Part shown: positions 24,422 to 29,924 of the stretch, in pieces
How positions within the stretch are numbered: position 1 is the first letter of the stretch
Layout: the number at the start of each line of letters is the position of its first letter
DNA from: GH45 sp046704385
Lineage (GTDB): Bacteria > Bacteroidota > Bacteroidia > Bacteroidales > SZUA-534
Assembly: GCA_046704385.1 (NCBI GenBank)
Contig: JBJKSB010000097.1
Coordinates: 1-29,924, forward strand
Length of the DNA stretch: 29,924 nucleotides
Direction of reading: 5' to 3'
Notes under the pieces: model-generated
The model's input: only the letters and a program-made list of their open reading frames with translations
What the model was told of the DNA's origin: nothing
Database searches by the model: none
Made by a program: the position numbers and the translations under genes

Positions 24422-26655
24422 TACTGATACAAAATATTACCGTTGGTATTTACCAGCATGTATTCAAGTTTAATATCCGACTTATTTTCAATTTTACTTA
24501 AATTGGTTTCATCGGTTTTAAATCCAACCAGGTTAAGCGTTTCGCTATCAAGTTTAATTGAATGAGTCAGGTAATACGTGAAATTATCGTTGTACTTTTT
24601 CAAACTTATTATTGATCCTTCACTGTTAAAAACACTTAAAAAAGCATTGGCTTTTGATCCCGATAAAGATTGTTCATTATTGTCAAAAATTAGTTTAGAA
24701 TAATTACCTACCAAAATCAAATTTTTATTCGAACGAATAATATTCACAACATTACCGTTCAGCTGTAACTGGGTTTGCCAGATGGCTCTTCCAACGGAAT
24801 CCGAATAGGAAACCATCAGGGTATCGACACCATCGGCATTCTCCTGAAGTTGTTTGCCTTTGTAAACCGCCGTAATCTTCTCATTAATAGCATCAAACAT
24901 CATTAATCGCGGCACCAGCCCAGGACCAATGGGCTGCCTGGTTAATTCCTCTCCTTTTCCGTTATATCTAAGTAATTTATTGGCAATGGTAAGATTCCCA
25001 TCCATCAGATCACGGGTATGAACAATAACGATACAGCCATCATCGGTTACATCAATAACATCACCATAATTCATTAAAGTGGATTTCTTTCCGGATGAAA
25101 AATCAACTTTCTTAACCCATTTTATATTAAAACTACTGTCACTTTTGGCTACAAAAGCCGTGGTTTTATTTTCTGTCTTAGCCAAAAATCCTGTAATATA
25201 ATAATCTCCCTTTGTGTTAATCGCCACTGAAGTAGTGTAATATTTTCCGGTTTCAGGATTATCCGTTTTAAGAGCCGAAATAGCCAACGGAATTTCATAA
25301 GTTTTATTTTTTATAACTACCGGACTGTTATGCTTCCTGTTTTGTTCTTCGACAATGTTCTTTTTCAGGTTTTCCATCGAGGCATCCATCAAAGTCTCAA
25401 GGTTCGACGGTTCTTTACTCAGATAATTTCTCAGACCCTTTTCACCTTTGTATTGTTCATCAATATACGACTGGTATTTGAGCACATTAAATGAGGTCAG
25501 GTTTTTATTTAAGATTTTTAATTCGTTGTCGGCTTCAATTTTCCGATTTACCAAATCTTTATAAAAAAGAAGTTTTTTGCGTAAAGACAACGTTGAATCA
25601 TTGGTATGGGCCGGATTATTGATTGGGTTCTTACTATCGATCATTAAATTTAGCCGGTTTACATTATAATTGAACAAATCGAGAATGAGCGGTTGAAAAT
25701 CGTAACGCCCAACCCGATACCCAAATTCAACATCCATGCTGTAATAATCATAATTTGAACTATAATCTTTGGTTATGTTCATTAAATTAGTCAGCGATTC
25801 TATTTTCTTCCCTTCCGATTCTATGTCCATGCGAAGTTTGCTGATATCTTTTTCAATAACCGCTAACACCGTATCGCTCCACGATCGATAATCCCAAAGT
25901 GATATATCATTTTTCAGAAAATCCGACTTTGTTAAACCGTCAAGACGATAGGTTTCAATGGGTACCAGTTTATAATCCTGGTTATAATTTTTTATCGGAA
26001 ATGTTTTGATGGCACTCTTATAGTTATCAAAATAAAAACGGGTTGAATCAAAATCGGTTCCTATATCTTTTATTTCATTTATTAATTGCTCGTTGGCGGT
26101 AAGGTAAATATCTTTTAGCTTATTATTTTTATCTGCAATTTGCTTGAAGGTATTCAGGCAATTGGTATAATTGCGAACAGCACCATAGTAATTATCTCTG
26201 ATAGTCTCTATATTTTTCTTAAAATCAGCAACTTCACTAAGCTGGTTTTTGATATGGTTAACCAGTTGTTCATATTCAACCCTTTTTGCGCCATCAGCCG
26301 GTTTTATATGGTTATACATTTCCCAGTTTTTCCGGGCTTCTTTTTCATCCAGATATTTCAAACACAGGTTGTAAAACAAATTGCTGTGATACAGGAAGTA
26401 CGACATATCTGAGTAATCACGCAAAGGGTCTTTTTCCTTAGCAAATTCAAAAGCAATGTATCCCAAATGGTAATAAGTGTTTGGATGATGGGGGTCTTGT
26501 TTCTGATAGCTTAACAAATTCTCAAATGCCTTACTTTTATTCCCGCTGAGAACAATTTCATAAATATCTTTATATTTTAATTCTTCAACCGACTGTGAAT
26601 TTACACTGTATGTTAATGCAGCTATTAAAATTCCTGCTAAAAAGAACTTATTCAT
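24418..26655 (-). CDS. Exported TPR/coiled-coil protein with beta-rich C-terminal half
   Basis: A 745-residue protein of no recognised family. The start is set at the ATG at 26655, which gives a signal peptide (MNKFFLAGILIAALTYSVNS before Gln) and overlaps the end of the OmpA-family gene by 8 bases, indicating translational coupling. Residues about 22-105 are TPR-like (YKDIYEIVLSGNKSKAFENLLSYQKQDPHHPNTYYHLGYIAFEF). Residues about 120-450 are mostly long charged helices with likely coiled coils. Residues about 460-745 are beta-rich with repeated patterns such as GDYYITGFLAKTEN and NKNLILVGNYSK, suggesting a propeller-like fold. Acting with its OmpA partner it would be a periplasmic envelope component. 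The propeller call is tentative. Confidence 0.82.
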   Translation of the reverse strand: MNKFFLAGILIAALTYSVNSQSVEELKYKDIYEIVLSGNKSKAFENLLSYQKQDPHHPNTYYHLGYIAFEFAKEKDPLRDYSDMSYFLYHSNLFYNLCLKYLDEKEARKNWEMYNHIKPADGAKRVEYEQLVNHIKNQLSEVADFKKNIETIRDNYYGAVRNYTNCLNTFKQIADKNNKLKDIYLTANEQLINEIKDIGTDFDSTRFYFDNYKSAIKTFPIKNYNQDYKLVPIETYRLDGLTKSDFLKNDISLWDYRSWSDTVLAVIEKDISKLRMDIESEGKKIESLTNLMNITKDYSSNYDYYSMDVEFGYRVGRYDFQPLILDLFNYNVNRLNLMIDSKNPINNPAHTNDSTLSLRKKLLFYKDLVNRKIEADNELKILNKNLTSFNVLKYQSYIDEQYKGEKGLRNYLSKEPSNLETLMDASMENLKKNIVEEQNRKHNSPVVIKNKTYEIPLAISALKTDNPETGKYYTTSVAINTKGDYYITGFLAKTENKTTAFVAKSDSSFNIKWVKKVDFSSGKKSTLMNYGDVIDVTDDGCIVIVHTRDLMDGNLTIANKLLRYNGKGEELTRQPIGPGLVPRLMMFDAINEKITAVYKGKQLQENADGVDTLMVSYSDSVGRAIWQTQLQLNGNVVNIIRSNKNLILVGNYSKLIFDNNEQSLSGSKANAFLSVFNSEGSIISLKKYNDNFTYYLTHSIKLDSETLNLVGFKTDETNLSKIENKSDIKLEYMLVNTNGNILYQY

Positions 26656-28705
26656 TACTACCTGATGTTTCGTTAATATCCACAATTTTTAATTCAACTC
26701 TTCGGTTTTGTGCCCGGTTTTCTTCCGAGGTGTTAGGCACCAATGGGTTTGATTCACCATATCCCTTGGCAATCAGCCGTTCAACCGACAAATTATTCCC
26801 CACTAAATAATCAACCACAGACTGAGCCCTCTTTAAACTAAGTTTTTGATTATAGCTGGTTGATCCAACATCGTCGGTATGGGCTGAAATTTCGATGTTA
26901 ATATCCGGGTTATCAATTAAAAGTTTTACCACCCTGTCGAGCTCTTCATAGGAGCTGGCATTTAATTCAGCTGAGTTCGTCTCAAAAGTAATATTATTCA
27001 GCACCAGTTTCGTCTTGGCTTTAAGCGGAGTCAGCTTCACATCAAGTTTTTTATTTTCAGTGGAAGCCATATCAACTTTGGTGTTGTAGAAAGCATAACC
27101 CTTGGGTCCGTTAACGTTGATTTCATATTTATCACCATCGCGTAAATCGACAATAAATTTACCATTTTCGTCTTTTCTTACTTTTTTAACAATGGTTTCG
27201 TTTTTTTCAAGGTTGGTAATCACAATTTCCACCTCATCAATAGCCTGGTCGGTTTCAACATCGGCAATATTAATTTCGAACGGTGTTTTTGAAGGTGTCA
27301 GCTCAATATCCTTTTCAAACTCATTGTATTGCACCACCCCGGATAAATCAAAATCGAACTGGTAATCTTCATAATTCGGAACCGTGACTTTAATGGTATA
27401 GTTGGTGCCAATATCAAGATTCAATTCGTACCGGCCATTTCCTTTACTCTCAATCCGGCCTGATGAAACATCGTTGTTATTGGCATCAAAAATTTTCACC
27501 TCCCCTTTCAAAGGCTCAAATATTTCCTCATCGAAAACATTTAACTGCAATATTGATGAATTAAAAAGCTGAACATTATTGATCACCGGTTCTTTGGGGA
27601 TGGCTGTATTAAATCCGGCATCATATTCATAAAAATAATGGGAATAATTTTTTGCAAAAAACTCAAATTCAAGAGCCCGTCCCTGGGTAAAATAAAACTG
27701 GTAACTCGCATCGGGCATTTGAGTTGATTGTTCACCAACCTGATCCATATTATCAGAATAACGCACAATCACCGTTCCTTCGAGAGGTTTGTTGTCAACA
27801 ACATCGGTAATGGTTCCTTTAAACTCAAACACTTTTTTGGGTTGCATCTTTTCCGGAATATCTGCCAAATATATGCCCCCCTCAATCGTTTTCCTTTTTT
27901 CGAGAATTTGTGAATAGAATAATTTATTCGTGTTAGCGATTTTTGAAATTCTGATATCGTCGTTATCTGTATTAAGAATAGTAATCGGTTCGGGATCGAA
28001 CCATATGTTTTCGGCCAACATTGCAGAACCGTATAAGTTATAACCTTCCGGATCTTTATCACGCTTTGAGGCAAAATATAACTGGGTGTTGTCTTCGCAA
28101 AAAAACGGATAATTTTCGTCCGATGCATTAATTTTATCTGCCAGTGGCAATGGCTTCTTCCATTTTTGATTTTCATCGCGCCGGGTGTAAAATATTTTAT
28201 GGGTAAATTCATCATCTTTTGCGCCTGGAATTTTACGCACAAAGAAAAAATAATTTGCATCGGCTGAAATCATTGGCGCTGATTCATCTAACGGTGAATT
28301 TATAACAGCAAAATTCTCCGGGGTGCTCCATTTCCCCTGGTTAAACCGGGAATAATAAATATCCGTACCTCCTTGTGAATTTTCATTTTGCGCTGCAAAA
28401 TACATTACATCGCCCATAGCATTTAACGAGGGATCAAAAATTTGATTCCCTGTAGTAAAGGCATTGTTCTCAAAATCGACATGTTTGGGCTCCGACCAGT
28501 TATTATCACCCGAGCGGTCACAATAAAACAATTCCCAATTACCATTTTGATATGATTTAAAAACCGCCCTGCTTCCATCAAAGCAAACAAACAGGGTCCC
28601 CACGGTACTTGAAAAAGGCTGTTGTACCAATCGTTGCGGTTGAGCGATGATTACTCCTGAAAAAAATAAACCTATAAAAAAGGAGTAAATAAACTTAATG
28701 TTCAT
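26648..28705 (-). CDS. PD40-propeller / CRD-like / OmpA-family protein (PorE-like)
   Basis: A 685-residue envelope protein. Order: signal peptide (1 to about 21, GVIIA before Gln, no lipobox Cys); a PD40/WD40-like propeller (about 25-290; SADANYFFFVRK and EDNTQLYFASKRDKD are typical blade turns); two to three beta-sandwich modules resembling carboxypeptidase-regulatory or CNA-B repeats (about 295-560, FKGTITDVVDNKPLEGTVIV); and an OmpA C-terminal domain (567-685). The peptidoglycan-binding pair is D611 (AHTDDVG) and R626 (LSLKRAQ). PorE of the type IX secretion system has TPR, propeller, CRD and OmpA parts in one chain and binds peptidoglycan. Here the TPR part is missing but is supplied by the overlapping next gene. 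No other type IX gene is in the window, so a PorE paralogue with a different job is likely. Confidence 0.88.
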   Translation of the reverse strand: MNIKFIYSFFIGLFFSGVIIAQPQRLVQQPFSSTVGTLFVCFDGSRAVFKSYQNGNWELFYCDRSGDNNWSEPKHVDFENNAFTTGNQIFDPSLNAMGDVMYFAAQNENSQGGTDIYYSRFNQGKWSTPENFAVINSPLDESAPMISADANYFFFVRKIPGAKDDEFTHKIFYTRRDENQKWKKPLPLADKINASDENYPFFCEDNTQLYFASKRDKDPEGYNLYGSAMLAENIWFDPEPITILNTDNDDIRISKIANTNKLFYSQILEKRKTIEGGIYLADIPEKMQPKKVFEFKGTITDVVDNKPLEGTVIVRYSDNMDQVGEQSTQMPDASYQFYFTQGRALEFEFFAKNYSHYFYEYDAGFNTAIPKEPVINNVQLFNSSILQLNVFDEEIFEPLKGEVKIFDANNNDVSSGRIESKGNGRYELNLDIGTNYTIKVTVPNYEDYQFDFDLSGVVQYNEFEKDIELTPSKTPFEINIADVETDQAIDEVEIVITNLEKNETIVKKVRKDENGKFIVDLRDGDKYEINVNGPKGYAFYNTKVDMASTENKKLDVKLTPLKAKTKLVLNNITFETNSAELNASSYEELDRVVKLLIDNPDINIEISAHTDDVGSTSYNQKLSLKRAQSVVDYLVGNNLSVERLIAKGYGESNPLVPNTSEENRAQNRRVELKIVDINETSGSNE

Positions 28706-28741
28706 ACGAATGAAATTTCTTTTTAACGATATAATTAGTTT

Positions 28742-28777
28742 CCTGGTTTCCAGGACTCAGGTATTTCATGAATTACC
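28742..28777. promoter_or_regulatory. Two adjacent palindromes upstream of the PorE-like operon
   Basis: A perfect inverted repeat TCCTGG/CCAGGA with TTT centre occupies 28741-28755. Immediately after it, 28760-28777 is an 18-base near-perfect palindrome (GGTA and TTCATGAA and TACC, with a single mismatched pair). They lie 36-72 bases before the ATG at 28705 in the gap shared with the divergent exodeoxyribonuclease gene. Operators are the simplest explanation. Confidence 0.45.
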
Positions 28778-28934
28778 TTTTAGGTGCTTTCATTTGGCAT
28801 CGCCAAGAAATTACTAAATTAGTATAATTTACCAAAAATCAGCTATTCAAATTACCGGTATTAATTTTTAAAACATTAAAATTTAATTTCTTGAAGTCAT
28901 TCGCTATCTTGCCTTTATAAAATTTGTTATTATA

Positions 28935-29699
28935 ATGAAAATTATCTCATGGAATGTTAACGGGATCAGGGCGGTAGCAAAAAAAGATTTTTTTACAGAT
29001 GTAAAAAAAATGAACCCTGATGTATTATGCCTACAGGAAACCAAGGCTCAGGATGATCAGGTAAGTGAAGTGTTACAACCTATTGACGGATACTATCTTT
29101 ATTCAAACTCTGCCGAAAAAAAAGGCTATTCAGGAACCGCTGTTTTAACAAAAATAAAACCGATCGGAGTAACCCGTGGTATTGGGATTGCCGAACACGA
29201 TAACGAAGGCCGGGTTTTGTGTCTTGAATATGATCAGTTTTACTTGGTTAACGTATATGTGCCCAATTCGGGTGCTGAATTAAAACGCCTGGATTACCGG
29301 CAAACCTGGGATCAGGATTTTTTTAATTATCTTAAAAAACTTGAAAACAAAAAGCCGGTTGTGGTTTGCGGCGATTTAAATGTGGCCCATAAACCCATTG
29401 ATCTTGCCCACCCAAAACCCAATTACAATAAATCGGCAGGTTATATGCAGGAAGAAATTGATGGTATGGATCGTTATATCGAAGGTAGTTTGGTGGATAC
29501 CTTCAGGCTTTTTTATCCTGATACAACGGAAGCTTATACCTGGTGGAGTTACCGCGCCGGAGCCCGTGCCAAAAATGTAGGCTGGAGAATTGACTATTTC
29601 CTGGTAAGCAAAACGTTTACTAATGGAATTAAAAAAATTGAAATACTGAGTGACATTATGGGCTCGGATCATTGTCCGGTGGCTATTGAGGTGGGTTAG
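28935..29699 (+). CDS. xth: Exodeoxyribonuclease III / AP endonuclease
   Basis: A 254-residue base-excision-repair nuclease that cuts DNA 5' to abasic sites and trims 3' ends, in the cytoplasm. The full set of exonuclease-endonuclease-phosphatase motifs is present: SWNVNGIR (5-12, with N7), the Mg-binding E35 in LQETK, VNVYVPNSG, GDLNVAH with its Asp/Asn pair, WRIDYFLVS and the terminal GSDHCPV catalytic Asp/His. The sequence GARAKNVGWRIDY and the length place it with the ExoA/Xth branch common in Gram-positive bacteria and Bacteroidota. ATG at 28935 is the only suitable start. No exact TAnnTTTG was found upstream, only TATAAAATTTG with a one-base-longer spacing (about 28916-28924). Confidence 0.95.
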   Translation: MKIISWNVNGIRAVAKKDFFTDVKKMNPDVLCLQETKAQDDQVSEVLQPIDGYYLYSNSAEKKGYSGTAVLTKIKPIGVTRGIGIAEHDNEGRVLCLEYDQFYLVNVYVPNSGAELKRLDYRQTWDQDFFNYLKKLENKKPVVVCGDLNVAHKPIDLAHPKPNYNKSAGYMQEEIDGMDRYIEGSLVDTFRLFYPDTTEAYTWWSYRAGARAKNVGWRIDYFLVSKTFTNGIKKIEILSDIMGSDHCPVAIEVG

Positions 29700-29836
29700 G
29701 TTATATATTAATATTTCAATCCCTCCTAACCTCCTTTATGAAAAGTGAGGAATAGGTCGTTGCTAATTTGATGCTTTTAACTTTAAATTAAAAGAAAAAC
29801 TTTAGATGTCAGATTGGGTTGAGTTATTTCCAAAAA

Positions 29837-29860
29837 AAATGCCGGTTAATCCCGGCATTT
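29837..29860 (-). terminator. Rho-independent terminator of the tRNA-Gln transcript
   Basis: Arms AAATGCCGG (29837-29845) and CCGGCATTT (29852-29860) enclose a 6-base loop. Reading leftward, the stem is followed by a run of eight T. It starts 2 bases after the tRNA 3' end, and flanking A/T runs may also let it stop rightward transcripts from xth. Confidence 0.85.
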
Positions 29861-29862
29861 TG

Positions 29863-29924
29863 TTGACCCATAAGGATTCGAACCTTAAACGGCTGGACCA
29901 AAACCAGCTGTGTTACCATTACAC
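29863..29924 (-). tRNA. tRNA-Gln, anticodon TTG (5' end cut by window edge)
   Basis: The minus strand gives a D-arm (GTGT/ACAC), an anticodon stem GCTGG/CCAGC with loop TTTTGGT (anticodon TTG, reads CAA and CAG), a variable region, a T-arm TAAGG/CCTTA with loop TTCGAAT, the 3' acceptor strand TGGGTCA and discriminator A. The 5' acceptor strand and two linker bases (about 9 bases) lie beyond base 29924. The predicted U1-A72 pair is typical of bacterial tRNA-Gln. The CCA end is not encoded. Confidence 0.92.

Noticed and set aside
27769..28260. 163-codon minus-strand frame within the PorE-like gene
   Set aside because: It is a shifted frame of the PD40 region, rich in Lys/Ile/Ser with no start context; the parent frame is uninterrupted, so it is not a frameshift remnant.
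29774..29794. Terminator after xth (CTTTTAA/TTAAAAG inverted repeat)
   Set aside because: The stem is all A/T except its end pair and no T run follows on the plus strand; the hairpin at 29837-29860 is a better stop.

Overview
The window looks like an ordinary chromosome segment of a low-GC member of the Bacteroidota, probably from the Bacteroidales/Marinilabiliales side. Evidence: a TonB-dependent receptor with a carboxypeptidase-like N-terminal domain next to a DUF4249 lipoprotein, a FISUMP/SprB-type lipoprotein, a PD40-OmpA protein resembling PorE, the sdhC-sdhA-sdhB order with a single b558-type membrane subunit, signal peptides ending just before Gln, promoters of the TTTG/TAnnTTTG type, and almost no Shine-Dalgarno sequences. 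This placement is an inference from gene content, not from a marker gene.

Layout. 0-10 kb is mostly housekeeping and accessory genes: an AGCS amino-acid:cation symporter, a convergent FISUMP lipoprotein, an alpha/beta hydrolase followed by DNA polymerase III delta', a divergent M24B Xaa-Pro peptidase closed by a clear terminator, an exported serpin followed by an exported GATase-like (DUF4350-type) protein, then a small lipoprotein and a DMT-family permease on the other strand. 10-13.5 kb holds the DUF4249/TonB receptor pair. 13.7-17.4 kb is the complete succinate dehydrogenase/fumarate reductase operon, read leftward, with a heptad-repeat element lodged between sdhA and sdhB. 17.6-18.9 kb has a helical conserved hypothetical and a stand-alone receiver domain.

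The most interesting part is 19.1-28.7 kb. Five large genes encode proteins with N-terminal export signals: a TPR-TM-SpoIIE phosphatase, a TPR-Ig-caspase with an intact His/Cys dyad, a small beta-rich partner, a TPR/coiled-coil/beta-rich protein, and a PD40/CRD-like/OmpA protein. The last two overlap by 8 bp and together carry the domain set that PorE of the type IX secretion system carries in one chain. The two gene groups converge with overlapping stop codons. My best reading is an envelope-anchored sensing or proteolysis module; the link between the parts is inferred from neighbourhood only.

The right end carries exodeoxyribonuclease III and a tRNA-Gln(TTG) cut by the window edge. There is no CRISPR array, insertion sequence, prophage or rRNA visible.
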